Of a DNA stretch of 64,000 bases, positions 45,719-54,823 are shown piece by piece. Position 1 is the stretch's first letter, and each line of letters opens with the position of its first letter. The notes beneath the pieces were generated by a model, which was given only the letters and a program-made list of their open reading frames with translations, was not told where the DNA came from and searched no databases. The position numbers and the translations under genes were made by a program. The stretch is taken from assembly GCA_023458375.1 (NCBI GenBank), contig JAEWZT010000003.1, forward strand, positions 211,875 through 275,874, written 5' to 3'. The DNA is from Bacillota bacterium (lineage in GTDB: Bacteria; Bacillota; Clostridia; Christensenellales; CAG-314).

Positions 45719-45749
45719 GCGCTCGGAATAACTACCGAGCGCTTTTTTT
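45719..45749 (+). terminator. Intrinsic terminator (attenuator) in the mgtA leader
   Basis: GCGCTCGG-AATAACTA-CCGAGCGC then seven T: perfect 8-bp GC-rich stem. It lies 214 bases upstream of mgtA and 22 past the leader peptide. The 5' arm overlaps the 7-base antiterminator partner CTCGGAA (45722-45728). Confidence 0.85.
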
Positions 45750-45789
45750 AATCCCATTAAACCAATCTTAAAAAAAGTCCAAAAAAGCC

Positions 45790-45859
45790 GACCTTGCAGA
45801 TTTTATCTTTATGAACATAAAAGGTCAAACCGCATGGACTAAAACTTTAAAAATGCGGT
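45790..45859 (+). promoter_or_regulatory. Further structured leader RNA before mgtA
   Basis: Two stems follow the terminator: GACCTT (45790-45795)/AAGGTC (45821-45826), extendable with TTTTAT/ATAAAA, and ACCGCAT (45829-45835)/ATGCGGT (45853-45859). I could not match them to the M-box (ykoK) Mg2+ riboswitch. Confidence 0.4.
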
Positions 45860-45962
45860 GCGCCAAATAAGCAATTTTAGGTTATTAAGGGTTTTTTAAA
45901 ATACATAATTTTTTTGGGCTATAAAAAGCGCGCAAATCACTGAAAATAAAGGAGAGTGAGTT

Positions 45963-48584
45963 ATGCGCGACAAAAATCTAATGCTTAAAACTTCCCAAAG
46001 GGAAGAGGCGCTTTTCCGCTACGCAAGGCTTGAATTGCAAGAGGTTTTTAAAGACCTCGATTCAAGTCCGCAGGGACTTAGCAGCGAAGAGGGGGAAGCG
46101 CGTTTAAAAACCGGCGGAGAAAACATCATCGTCGTCGGTAAAAAACATTCTTTTTTCACCCGCTTTTTTGCGGCTTTTGTAAACCCTTTCAATTTAGTGC
46201 TTTTAATAGTCGCCGTCGCGTCCTTTTTTACAGAGGTGCTTTTTACCAGCGCGCCCTCTTGGGCGACCATTACCGTCATTGCTACCCTTATTCTTGTGTC
46301 GGGGGTGCTTCAATTCGCGCAGGAAACAAAGTCGGACAAGGCCGCAAAAAAGCTTAAAGACATGATTTCTTCTTCCGCCGCGGTGCTGCGTAACGGAGAG
46401 TTTTTCGAAATTGCCATGTCGGAAATCGTCAAAGGGGATATTGTCCGCCTGTCTGCAGGGGATATGATTCCTGCCGATTTGCGCCTGCTTTCGGCAAAGG
46501 ACTTATTTTTAAGCCAAGCGGCTTTAACGGGGGAATCGGAGCCCGTTGAAAAGTTTCCGCAGCTTTTAAAGGAAAGCGCCCCCGCGCTTGAAAGCAGCAA
46601 CCTTTGTTTTACCGGCACAAACGTAGTAAGCGGAAAAGCTACCGGCATAGTTTTATCTACGGGAAACGACACCTATTTGGGAGCTATTGCAAAGTCGCTT
46701 ACCGGTCCGCGCGTGCAAACCAACTTTGAGAGGGGTATTTCGCAGGTAAGCAAACTGCTTTTGAAAATGACGGCGGTTATGCTTCCACTTATTTTCATAA
46801 TAAACGGCTTATTAAAGCACGACTGGATAAACGCCCTTTTGTTTGCTTTGGCGGTAGCTGTTGGCATTACTCCCGAGCTTTTACCCATGATTATTACAAG
46901 CACCCTCGCAAAGGGCGCGGTTGTAATGAGCCGCCGCAAAACGATTGTCAAAAATATTGCGTCAATCCAAAGTTTCGGGGCTATGGACGTGCTTTGCACC
47001 GACAAAACGGGCACGCTTACGGAAGATAAGATTATTTTGGAGCGTTATCTTGACATACACGGAAAGGAAGATTTGCGCGTTTTAAGGCATGCCTACTTAA
47101 ACAGTTATTTTCAAACGGGGCTGAAAAACCTGCTTGACCGCGCAATTATTGCGCGCGCGGAAAAGGAAGGGCGCGGTGCCGTTTTAAAAAATTATAAAAA
47201 AATTGACGAGATTCCCTTTGATTTTTCCCGCCGCCGCATGTCGGTAGTGTTGGAAGACGATTTGGGTAAAAGGCAGATTATAACAAAAGGCGCAGTTGAG
47301 GAAATGCTTGACTGCTGTTCCTATGCCGAATACAAGGGTCAGGTTATACCGCTTGACCAAGCGATACGCCAAGAGGTGCTGCAAACTTCCGGCGAACTGA
47401 ACTCGCAGGGGCTTCGCGTCATTGCCGTAGCGCAAAAAAACAGAATTAACAGCGGCGACACCTTTAAGGTGGAGGACGAAAGGGAAATGGTGCTGATGGG
47501 CTATATCGGCTTTTTAGACCCACCCAAAAAAAGCAGCAAAACGGCGATAGAGGCGCTGCAAAAGCACGGCGTGCGCGTCGTCGTATTAACGGGCGACAAC
47601 GAAAAGGTTACGGCATCCATATGTTCTCAGGTAGGATTAGTTTCGCCCTACATTTTATTAGGAAGCGACGTTGAGGCTTTAAGCGACCAAAGGCTTAAAG
47701 AAGAGGTTGAAAAAGTCAATATTTTCGCAAAGCTCTCCCCCTTGCAAAAGGCGCGCATAGTAAAAACGCTGCAAGAATGCCAACATACGGTAGGCTATTT
47801 AGGCGACGGTATAAACGACGCGCCCGCTTTAAGAATAGCCGACGTGGGTATTTCCGTTGACGCCGCCGTAGATATCGCCAAAGAATGCGCCGACATAGTG
47901 CTTTTGGAAAAAAGCTTAATGGTTTTGGAAGAGGGCGTCATAGAGGGGCGCAAAACTTTCGGGAATATAATTAAATACATTAAAATGGCTACCAGCGGCA
48001 ACTTCGGCAATATGTTCAGCCTATTGTTCGCAAGCGTTTTTCTGCCCTTCTTGCCTATACTTCCAATACAGATTTTGGCGCAAAACCTCCTATACGACTT
48101 ATCGCAGCTTACCATACCCTTTGACAAAATGGACGAAGAATATGTTTCCCGCCCCCGCAACTGGAATGCGGAGGGCATCAAAAAGTTTATGTTTTGGATG
48201 GGTCCTTTGTCGTCGCTGTTTGATATGCTTTGTTTTTTGATGCTGTATTTCGTGTTTGAAGCCAATGCGCCTCAAAATCAAGCCCTTTTCCAAACGGGTT
48301 GGTTTGTAGTCGGGCTAGCCACGCAAACGCTCATCGTGCATCTTATAAGGACTTCAAAAATACCCTTTTTCAAAAGCCGCGCCGCCCTTCCGCTGGTGCT
48401 CTCAACCTTTGCCGTTACGGCTTTGGGAATGGTTTTGCCCTATACCGCAGTAGGCGTTATGCTTGATATGGTGCCGATGCCCCCCGTATTTTTTGTCTGG
48501 TTTGCCGGCATAGTGCTTCTTTACGGTTTAGCGGTAGAAGTAATGAAGAAAATATATATCAAAAAATACAAAAACTGGATTTAG
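45963..48584 (+). CDS. mgtA: Magnesium-translocating P-type ATPase
   Basis: 873-aa P3B ATPase. TGES actuator motif (LTGESEPVEKF, ~193), phosphorylation site CTDKTGTLTED near 348, hinge GDGINDAPALRIADVGIS near 613, and ten predicted membrane helices. Drives Mg2+ uptake at the cytoplasmic membrane. Length matches MgtA/MgtB. Start ATG 45963 has AAAGGAG. The ~350-base leader with a leader peptide, an intrinsic terminator and extra stems predicts attenuation, plausibly in response to Mg2+ (inference from gene identity). Confidence 0.93.
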   Translation: MRDKNLMLKTSQREEALFRYARLELQEVFKDLDSSPQGLSSEEGEARLKTGGENIIVVGKKHSFFTRFFAAFVNPFNLVLLIVAVASFFTEVLFTSAPSWATITVIATLILVSGVLQFAQETKSDKAAKKLKDMISSSAAVLRNGEFFEIAMSEIVKGDIVRLSAGDMIPADLRLLSAKDLFLSQAALTGESEPVEKFPQLLKESAPALESSNLCFTGTNVVSGKATGIVLSTGNDTYLGAIAKSLTGPRVQTNFERGISQVSKLLLKMTAVMLPLIFIINGLLKHDWINALLFALAVAVGITPELLPMIITSTLAKGAVVMSRRKTIVKNIASIQSFGAMDVLCTDKTGTLTEDKIILERYLDIHGKEDLRVLRHAYLNSYFQTGLKNLLDRAIIARAEKEGRGAVLKNYKKIDEIPFDFSRRRMSVVLEDDLGKRQIITKGAVEEMLDCCSYAEYKGQVIPLDQAIRQEVLQTSGELNSQGLRVIAVAQKNRINSGDTFKVEDEREMVLMGYIGFLDPPKKSSKTAIEALQKHGVRVVVLTGDNEKVTASICSQVGLVSPYILLGSDVEALSDQRLKEEVEKVNIFAKLSPLQKARIVKTLQECQHTVGYLGDGINDAPALRIADVGISVDAAVDIAKECADIVLLEKSLMVLEEGVIEGRKTFGNIIKYIKMATSGNFGNMFSLLFASVFLPFLPILPIQILAQNLLYDLSQLTIPFDKMDEEYVSRPRNWNAEGIKKFMFWMGPLSSLFDMLCFLMLYFVFEANAPQNQALFQTGWFVVGLATQTLIVHLIRTSKIPFFKSRAALPLVLSTFAVTALGMVLPYTAVGVMLDMVPMPPVFFVWFAGIVLLYGLAVEVMKKIYIKKYKNWI

Positions 48585-48585
48585 C

Positions 48586-48615
48586 GTTCTCAAAAAGGGT
48601 CTTCTTTCTGAGAAC
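48586..48615 (+). terminator. Weak hairpin directly after mgtA
   Basis: GTTCTCA (48586-48592) pairs with TGAGAAC (48609-48615), 7 bp, 16-base loop, no U-tract; starts 2 bases after the stop codon. Confidence 0.4.
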
Positions 48616-48644
48616 TAAATAATTCTTAAATAGGTACTTAAAAA

Positions 48645-48690
48645 ATAAGTTTAAGCGGATTTGGAAAAAATCCGTTAAAGCTTATTTTAT
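48645..48690 (+). terminator. Terminator of mgtA
   Basis: Long stem: ATAAG.TTTAA.CGGATTT (48645-48662) pairs with AAATCCGTTAA.GCTTAT (48668-48685) with small bulges, followed by TTTAT. The rest of the ~520-base gap to glxK shows no other feature I can support. Confidence 0.65.
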
Positions 48691-49108
48691 CAAGAGATTA
48701 GAAATTTGCGTTTTTTCTAAACGCTTGATTTATGCCCGCAGACTTGTGTTTTATTCAAAATTTCTCTAACCACCCACCCCGAGTTATACGGAAACTGCCG
48801 CATTCAGCCGCGAAAGACCTCAAAACGGCAAAGTTTAAGGAATGCTTAAAACTGCTTGTTTAGGTTTTTTTGGGAACAATAACAAAATCCTTTAAAAAGT
48901 GCTTAGTTAAGCTTGCTAATTAAGAGCGCATGCCATACTTCAAAGTAGCGTAAGTGTAGATTAGCATACTTGGATAAGAGATAAGCGAAACAAGCAAAAG
49001 AGCTATATCAAAAGGAATGTAAGCATATAGATTTGCGCGCGGAAAGATAAACAAAACAATTTCAAAGGCTGTATTAAGTGATATAATTATATTAAAGGAG
49101 AAAAATAA

Positions 49109-50227
49109 ATGCGCGTCATATTAGCCCCCGACAGCTTTAAGGGAAGCATTACAAGCTTAGAATTTTGTAACGTTGCCCAAAGCGTTTTAAAAAAATATTT
49201 TCCAAATTGTGTCATAGACGGCATGCCCTTAGGCGACGGCGGAGAGGGGACTGCCCAAGCGCTTTTAAGCGTTCTCGGCGGCAAAAAAGTTTTTGTCAAT
49301 GTGCTTAACCCCCACGGCAAGCCCGCAGAGGCTTTTTACGTTTTAACAAAAAACGGAAAGGGAATTGCCGAAATAGCTTCAAGCAGCGCCCTTACCATGG
49401 TTGGAAAAGAAAAACCAATGGAAGCTTCCACATACGGTTTCGGGCAGCTCATTGCCGCAATGCTTAGCGAAGACATAAAAGATATAACTTTGTGCCTTGG
49501 CGGAAGCGCCACTACCGACGGCGGGGCGGGGCTTGCGGCGGCGTTGGGCGTAAAGTTTTTTGATTTTTATGGGAATATTTTCGTTCCAAACGGCGGCACG
49601 CTGAAAGATATAGCTTACTACGACGCGGGCGCGCTTGAAAAAATTGCTCAAACGCACAAATTTACTTTGCTTACCGACTGTAAAAACCCTTTGGCGGGCA
49701 AAAGAGGCGCGGCTTATGTTTATTCTCCCCAAAAAGGGGCGAAAGAAGAGCAGGTCAAACTGTTGGACATAGGTTTAAGACATTACGCAAAAATAATTCA
49801 CAAGCAAAGCGGAAAGGACTATACTTATTATAAGGGTATAGGCGCGGCGGGCGGAGCGGCGCTTTCTCTCAAAGCCTTTTTGGGCGCAACAATCAACAGC
49901 GGCATAGACAGGGTTTTGAAGCTTTATAATTTTACAAAAAAAGCAAAACTGTGCGATTTTGTAATTACGGGGGAGGGCAGCCTTGACAGCCAAAGCCTAA
50001 TGGGCAAGGCTTTAAGCGGAATATTAAAAGCCGCGGGACAAAAGCCCATTTACAGTTTTTGCGGAATAAGCAAGCTGCGGCAAGACGATTTGCCTTTTAA
50101 TTTAAAAGCCATATCTATATCTTTGGGAATTGAGCAATCGGAAGCTATAAAAAACGCGCCTTATTATCTTGAACGCGCGCTTGAAAGTTTTATTAAAGAA
50201 AACTTTGGATATTTAAAAACCCTGTAA
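49109..50227 (+). CDS. glxK: Glycerate kinase
   Basis: 372 aa, family opening ILAPDSFKGSITSLEF, then GMPLGDGGEGTAQALL and LGGSATTDGGAGLAAALG, and the C-terminal FVITGEGSLDSQSLMGKA. Phosphorylates D-glycerate to 2- or 3-phosphoglycerate. Full length; AAAGGAG before ATG 49109. No adjacent glycerate-pathway gene, so it acts alone here. Confidence 0.93.
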   Translation: MRVILAPDSFKGSITSLEFCNVAQSVLKKYFPNCVIDGMPLGDGGEGTAQALLSVLGGKKVFVNVLNPHGKPAEAFYVLTKNGKGIAEIASSSALTMVGKEKPMEASTYGFGQLIAAMLSEDIKDITLCLGGSATTDGGAGLAAALGVKFFDFYGNIFVPNGGTLKDIAYYDAGALEKIAQTHKFTLLTDCKNPLAGKRGAAYVYSPQKGAKEEQVKLLDIGLRHYAKIIHKQSGKDYTYYKGIGAAGGAALSLKAFLGATINSGIDRVLKLYNFTKKAKLCDFVITGEGSLDSQSLMGKALSGILKAAGQKPIYSFCGISKLRQDDLPFNLKAISISLGIEQSEAIKNAPYYLERALESFIKENFGYLKTL

Positions 50228-50325
50228 ACTCAAATTCTGCTAAAAATATATACTATTTATTCACCGTAAACCAAAGCTTGCAGGAGTATTTTTACGGCTT
50301 TAAATCTTAATGTAAGGCTTTATTG

Positions 50326-50359
50326 TTTTCATAAAGCGCAATTTTTCATAAAGCGCAAT
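50326..50359. repeat. Perfect 17-bp tandem repeat, two copies
   Basis: TTTTCATAAAGCGCAAT occurs twice in direct succession (50326-50342, 50343-50359). It is the only structure I see in the 449-base gap between glxK and the holin-like gene. Confidence 0.7.
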
Positions 50360-50676
50360 TGATTTTTTTCTTTAACTTTTTCAAATTGGATGCCTTGACG
50401 ATATTTTTTTACGGCGGACGGCGGTTTTTAAGCTGTTTTTTATAAGATATCTTTAAAAATTAAGCTCTAAACATGAAAAGGATATGAGAAAGCCCTATTT
50501 TCAGGTTCGGCGCGGCAAAAACCGTATAATTTCCCTATATTTTGCCGTTTAAATGAAATAGGCGTGCTTATAAAGTTATTTTTATGGGAACATTATTGGG
50601 TTTACCGCAAAAAGTCAACGACTTAACGGGGCGCTATTTCATATAATAAATAATAGGCAATTAGCGAGGTGAACAA

Positions 50677-50985
50677 ATGGAAGCAATGTCTTTGCCTTCT
50701 ATAACTTTAATCGTTTATTTTATTATAGAAGCGATAAAATATGCCGTTAAAAATAACGAAAAGTTTATGCGCCTAATACCCCTTTTGGCAATAGTTTTGG
50801 GCGCGGTATTGGGTGTTGTCGCCTTTTATGTGTCTCCGCAAATTATCCCCGCGGCAGATTTATTTGCGGCAATGGTAGTGGGAGGCGCCAGTGGAATATC
50901 TGCAACGGGCGTAAATCAAATATACAAACAGCTTTCAAAATACAAATGGGAAGAAGATAACAATAAGTCTTCGCATGAAAAATAA
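50677..50985 (+). CDS. Holin-like small membrane protein
   Basis: 102 aa, three hydrophobic helices (SITLIVYFIIEAIKYAV, LIPLLAIVLGAVLGVVAFYV, DLFAAMVVGGASGISATG) and a charged tail. The layout and VNQIYKQLSK ending match phage holins of the Hol44 type, which make membrane pores for endolysin release. There is no endolysin or other phage gene nearby, so it may be a domesticated holin or a prophage remnant. AGCGAGGTG before ATG 50677. Confidence 0.7.
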   Translation: MEAMSLPSITLIVYFIIEAIKYAVKNNEKFMRLIPLLAIVLGAVLGVVAFYVSPQIIPAADLFAAMVVGGASGISATGVNQIYKQLSKYKWEEDNNKSSHEK

Positions 50986-51245
50986 AAAGCGCAAAAGAAA
51001 AACAAGAGCAACAAGATACCGATAAAATGAAAATAAAGAAAATTAAAGCAAAAAATTTTTTCAAAACGAGGGCTTTGAGAAAATAATAAAAAGGGGAGCG
51101 GCAACGCTCCCCCCCATTTGATTTGAAAATTTTATGTTAACTGTCGGCTTATAAACTTAAAGATTATGTTTGAAATAAATTATGCGCAAAAATTTTTTTC
51201 CGCCGCTATTTATAACGACCGCGACAGGCACCGTGTTTTTATAAT

Positions 51246-51737
51246 TTAAACTGCAATGATTTTAATGCTTTTAATTTTTTGTTCCGTTACGGGTCTGTCC
51301 TGAAAGTCCGTTTCAACAGACGCTATTTCGTCCACCGCTTCAACTCCCTGTATCACTTTCCCGAAAGCCGCGTAATTGCCGTCCAAGTGGGGGCTGGTGC
51401 CGTGCATAATGAAAAATTGACTGCTTGCGCTGTTGGGGTCCATAGCGCGCGCCATGGATAAAACGCCCTTTGTGTGCTTAATAGAGTTTTTAATGCCGTT
51501 GTTCATAAACTCGCCCTTGATATTTTTGCCGCTTCCGCCCGTGCCTTTGCCCAGCGGGTCGCCCCCTTGTATCATAAAGCCCTTTATGACTCTGTGGAAA
51601 ATAAGCCCGTCGTAAAAGCCTTTTTTCACAAGCGATAAAAAGTTCTCAACAGTTATGGGCGCTTCCTTTCCATAAAGTTCGGCGGTCATTTGCTTCCCGT
51701 TTTCCAGCGTAATTTCAATTTTGTCGGTAGGTTGCAT
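51246..51737 (-). CDS. Peptidyl-prolyl cis-trans isomerase, cyclophilin type
   Basis: 163-aa cytoplasmic cyclophilin: YDGLIFHRVIKGFMIQGGDP, SMARAMDPNSASSQFFIM and HLDGNYAAFGKVIQG, including catalytic Arg and Phe. Accelerates proline isomerisation. AAGGAG at good distance supports ATG 51737 rather than a longer frame. Last of three same-strand genes after the peptidase and nitroreductase. Confidence 0.93.
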   Translation of the reverse strand: MQPTDKIEITLENGKQMTAELYGKEAPITVENFLSLVKKGFYDGLIFHRVIKGFMIQGGDPLGKGTGGSGKNIKGEFMNNGIKNSIKHTKGVLSMARAMDPNSASSQFFIMHGTSPHLDGNYAAFGKVIQGVEAVDEIASVETDFQDRPVTEQKIKSIKIIAV

Positions 51738-51880
51738 AAGTAATCTCCTTATAGTGTTCATTTGTATTATATTATTTTTTTCTTTTTTTTGAAAGGGCAT
51801 TGCCCTGATATGTTTTTGCCCCTTTTATTGACGTTTTATCCAACTTGGCAAAGACTTTGCGCAGTGAAACTATTTACCCA

Positions 51881-52399
51881 TTACAGGATATAATCGGTAA
51901 TTTCTTCAATGGGTCTGCGCCCTCTTTTTTGGGCATCGTCTTTGGGATAACCTATGGGGATAATCGCGACGGGGCGCATTTCGTTTTTTAAGCTTAATGT
52001 TTCCGACAGCTCTTTTTCGTCAAAAGCGCCGCACCAACAGCCGCCTAACCCCAGACTGTGAGCGCAAAGCAAAATATTTTGAATTGCGGCGGCGGTATCT
52101 TGTATGCAGTAAAGCTCTCTGCCCCGCTGCATATATCTTTCGGCAGACCTTAAAACATCGGCGCATACTACAATTGAAAGCGGCGCGGTAGCTATAAAGG
52201 CTTGTTTGCAGGAGCGTTCAACAATGCTGTTTAAAACTTGTTTGTTTTTAATTATAATAAAGCGCCACGGCTGACGGTTTCCAGCGCTGGGGGCGGCTTG
52301 TGCCGCTTCAATGAGTTGGTTTATTAAACTTTGGGGCACATCTTCTTTTGTAAAGGTTCTTACGCTTTTGCGCGAATTAGCCAACTGTAAAAAATCCAT
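51881..52399 (-). CDS. Nitroreductase family protein
   Basis: 172-aa FMN oxidoreductase with the family opening RKSVRTFTKEDVP, FMN contacts in APSAGNRQPWRF and GLGGCWCGAF. NAD(P)H-dependent reduction of nitro or quinone compounds; true substrate unknown. Starts 18 bases after the M20 peptidase stop, likely one operon. GGAGG before ATG 52399. Confidence 0.9.
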   Translation of the reverse strand: MDFLQLANSRKSVRTFTKEDVPQSLINQLIEAAQAAPSAGNRQPWRFIIIKNKQVLNSIVERSCKQAFIATAPLSIVVCADVLRSAERYMQRGRELYCIQDTAAAIQNILLCAHSLGLGGCWCGAFDEKELSETLSLKNEMRPVAIIPIGYPKDDAQKRGRRPIEEITDYIL

Positions 52400-52417
52400 T
52401 TTTATACCTCCGCTTAA

Positions 52418-53863
52418 TTATATCGCAAGCAGATAGTCCTGCATCAGCTCCACGCCCTTTGCAAGCTCCGTTACGCCGATATTTTCGTCGGGCGCGTGGA
52501 CTGTAACAAGCTGTTTGCTGCTTACCCTTATGGGGCAAAAGCGCACCGTTTGCTTTGCAACGCCGTCAAAGGCACAGCTGTCGGTAGCTCCTATCATAAG
52601 GTAGGGGGCTACGATTGTGGAGGGCATATGTTTTTCTATCAATGATTTTATAAAGGCGTATTGCGGAGCGGAAGTAGGAGTTACCGAAGAGGCTTTTTTA
52701 ATTAAAAGCGCTTTGCTTTCCGTTTCTATGCCGAATTTTTTAGCCAGTTTAGTAAGCCTCGCGATTATATCGGCGGCGTTTTCGTCGTTTAAATACCTGA
52801 TATTTGCAACGGCAGAGGCGCTTGGCGGCAAAACGTTGCTGCTTTTGCTTCCCTCAATCATTGTAAAAACCATATTGCTGCTGACAAGGGCGCCCACCTG
52901 CGGAGAAAGCTTGGGCAGCACAACTTTTAGCAGACCGCTAAAAAGCCACATATTGCACATTACAATTCTTAAAGGAAAGGCGCAATAAGGAGCGATAGTT
53001 TTGAAAGTTTCTTTTATAACGGGCAGGTAGTGCGCTTTAAAAACCTTGCGCTTAGAGCAGTAACAAATAAACTTTGCGAGCGCCGCGACGGAATTATCCT
53101 TTTGCGGCGCGGAAGAATGTCCGCCCTTTCTTTTTGCGGTAAACTTAATGTCAATATATCCCTTTTCCGCCATGCCCAAAAGCGCCAAGTCGTTTTCAAC
53201 GCCGGGAAAAAGCCCGTTTGCAACCGTTCCGCCCTCGTCAAGCACAGTTTCAAGGGTAATATTGTTTTGCCTAAACCATTGAGCGCAATTTTTTGCGCCT
53301 TTGCCGCCTGTTTCTTCGTCCTTGCCCGACAGAATATATAAGTCGTCTATGGGTGCCCACCCTTTTTGCAAAAGGTTTTCAAGTGATTGAAAAATGGTTA
53401 AAAGCATGCCTTTAATGTCCTGCGAGCCCCTGCCGAATATTTTGCCTTCCGCCACGACGCCGCCAAACGGGGGATATTTCCATTGCCCTTCGGCTTTTAC
53501 CACATCGCTGTGGGACATCACAAGGTTGGGGTTTCCGTCTTTTTTGGTTCCCTCAATTAAGAAAAAATAGGCGTTTTCAATTTCAATGCGTTTTGCCTTT
53601 TGAAAAAACAGCGGAAAAAGCTGTTGCAGCACTGCAAAATATTGCTCAAACTGCCCTTCGCTGCCCCCCGAAGAGAGGGCTACTGTTTCGTATTTTAACA
53701 TTTGCGCAAGCTTAGAAGCGTATTCGTCTTGCAGCTCAACAGGTGTCGCGTAGTTATTTATAACGGGGATTTTTTTGCCCCCTGCCGCCGCGATAATTAC
53801 CGCAGCCAAAAGCAAAAGCAGCATAACGGCAAGGGCGCCGAGGGCAATATATAGAAAGACCAT
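52418..53863 (-). CDS. M20-family metallopeptidase with N-terminal membrane anchor
   Basis: 481 aa. An N-terminal hydrophobic helix (ALGALAVMLLLLLAAVIIA) anchors a PM20D1/carboxypeptidase-like M20 domain: NLVMSHSDVVKAEG (zinc His and Asp, ~113-126), GRGSQDIKGM, catalytic-Glu motif SGKDEETGGKGA and final zinc His in TVHAPDENIGV. Di-zinc hydrolase of peptides or N-acyl amino acids. AGGAG before ATG 53863. Heads the three-gene minus-strand set. Confidence 0.9.
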   Translation of the reverse strand: MVFLYIALGALAVMLLLLLAAVIIAAAGGKKIPVINNYATPVELQDEYASKLAQMLKYETVALSSGGSEGQFEQYFAVLQQLFPLFFQKAKRIEIENAYFFLIEGTKKDGNPNLVMSHSDVVKAEGQWKYPPFGGVVAEGKIFGRGSQDIKGMLLTIFQSLENLLQKGWAPIDDLYILSGKDEETGGKGAKNCAQWFRQNNITLETVLDEGGTVANGLFPGVENDLALLGMAEKGYIDIKFTAKRKGGHSSAPQKDNSVAALAKFICYCSKRKVFKAHYLPVIKETFKTIAPYCAFPLRIVMCNMWLFSGLLKVVLPKLSPQVGALVSSNMVFTMIEGSKSSNVLPPSASAVANIRYLNDENAADIIARLTKLAKKFGIETESKALLIKKASSVTPTSAPQYAFIKSLIEKHMPSTIVAPYLMIGATDSCAFDGVAKQTVRFCPIRVSSKQLVTVHAPDENIGVTELAKGVELMQDYLLAI

Positions 53864-53956
53864 GATTTTCTCCTTTGTTAAGTTAAATTATATCACAGCG
53901 CTTTTAATTATGCAATGACAGTTAATAATTACTTCATATACAAATGCAGGAAAATA

Positions 53957-53965
53957 TGGTATAAT
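53957..53965 (+). promoter_or_regulatory. Extended -10 promoter giving a leaderless transcript
   Basis: TGG-TATAAT (53957-53965) with 6 bases to ATG 53972; predicted start is the A of the ATG. No clear -35, as expected for extended -10 promoters. Confidence 0.6.
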
Positions 53966-53971
53966 ACTACT

Positions 53972-54550
53972 ATGAAGGAAAAACTCTATCACGGCTCAAA
54001 AAAGGGCGGTTTGACAATTTTAAAGCCTTGTTTATCGTCGCATAACAAGGAGCTTGTGTATTTAACGACAAACGAAGCCGTCGCCTGCATTTATACGGTA
54101 AACGCCGTTGAAAGCTTGTATAAGTCAAAAGGGCTAAGCTACGGCGCGCCTTTTTCGCCTTGGTATCCTTACGGTTTTGACAAGGATAAAACGCCCCTTT
54201 TAGAGGAGTATTATCCAAACGCTACAAGGCTGACTTACGAGGGCAGGCAAGGGTATATTTACCTGTGCGAAAAACCGCAAGACCTCGGCAACGCGACGGA
54301 AATATTTTGCGCGCGAACTACTGAAATGCCTGTAAAGGTCTTTGGTTGCAGAAAAATTTCCGACGTTTACAAGGAATTGTTGGAGTTTCAAAAAAGCGGC
54401 AGGTTAGTTATCAAGCCTAACAATGAAGTGAGCCCCAAGACAATTGCCTATATAGAAAGCACCATAAAAAAGGATATTGAGGAAAAAGACTTGAAAAACA
54501 AACCCGATATAGATTTGGCGGTGTTTTACAGGGAATATTTTCCCGCTTAA
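53972..54550 (+). CDS. Hypothetical protein with YHGS-type (ADP-ribosyltransferase-like) start
   Basis: 192 aa. The opening KLYHGSKKGGLTILKP and ELVYLTTNEAVACIY resemble the His-Gly and beta-strand pattern of ADP-ribosyltransferase-fold proteins, but no catalytic triad can be assigned from sequence alone. ATG 53972 is preferred because the family-like motif begins there and because the extended -10 sits 6 bases upstream, predicting a leaderless mRNA. A Cys-rich small-domain gene and msrA follow on the same strand. Confidence 0.6.
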   Translation: MKEKLYHGSKKGGLTILKPCLSSHNKELVYLTTNEAVACIYTVNAVESLYKSKGLSYGAPFSPWYPYGFDKDKTPLLEEYYPNATRLTYEGRQGYIYLCEKPQDLGNATEIFCARTTEMPVKVFGCRKISDVYKELLEFQKSGRLVIKPNNEVSPKTIAYIESTIKKDIEEKDLKNKPDIDLAVFYREYFPA

Positions 54551-54560
54551 TGAGGTAGCT

Positions 54561-54818
54561 ATGGAAAACAGCAGCAGATTTTTTTGCAATAAAGAGTGCG
54601 AATATTTCCCCTGCCACGACACGGACGACAGGGAAAACTTCAACTGCCTTTTTTGCTATTGCCCTTTGTATAACTTATACTGCGGCGGCAACTACACCTA
54701 CACTCAAAACGGCATAAAAGATTGCAGCTACTGTTTGATTCCCCATTACGATTACGATTATGTTGTAAAAAAACTTATTGAAAACAATCAAAAAACTAAG
54801 GGCGAAAAGGAGGAATAG
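54561..54818 (+). CDS. Cysteine-rich small-domain protein
   Basis: 85 aa with ten Cys arranged as in the cysteine-rich small domain (PF04071): RFFCNKECEYFPCHDT, FNCLFCYCPLYN, CGGNY, DCSYCLIPHY. Probably binds zinc or an iron-sulfur cluster; in other genomes the domain is linked to cobalamin or redox loci. GAGG before ATG 54561; 5 bases before msrA. Role unknown. Confidence 0.82.
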   Translation: MENSSRFFCNKECEYFPCHDTDDRENFNCLFCYCPLYNLYCGGNYTYTQNGIKDCSYCLIPHYDYDYVVKKLIENNQKTKGEKEE

Positions 54819-54823
54819 CAAGT

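Noticed and set aside
45579..45962. M-box (ykoK) Mg2+ riboswitch before mgtA
   Set aside because: I could not find the conserved M-box core or its layout with a terminator just before the gene; the leader-peptide attenuator explains the structure better.
50677..50985. A prophage around the holin-like gene
   Set aside because: Flanking genes are ordinary metabolism (glycerate kinase, cyclophilin, nitroreductase); no other phage gene is visible.
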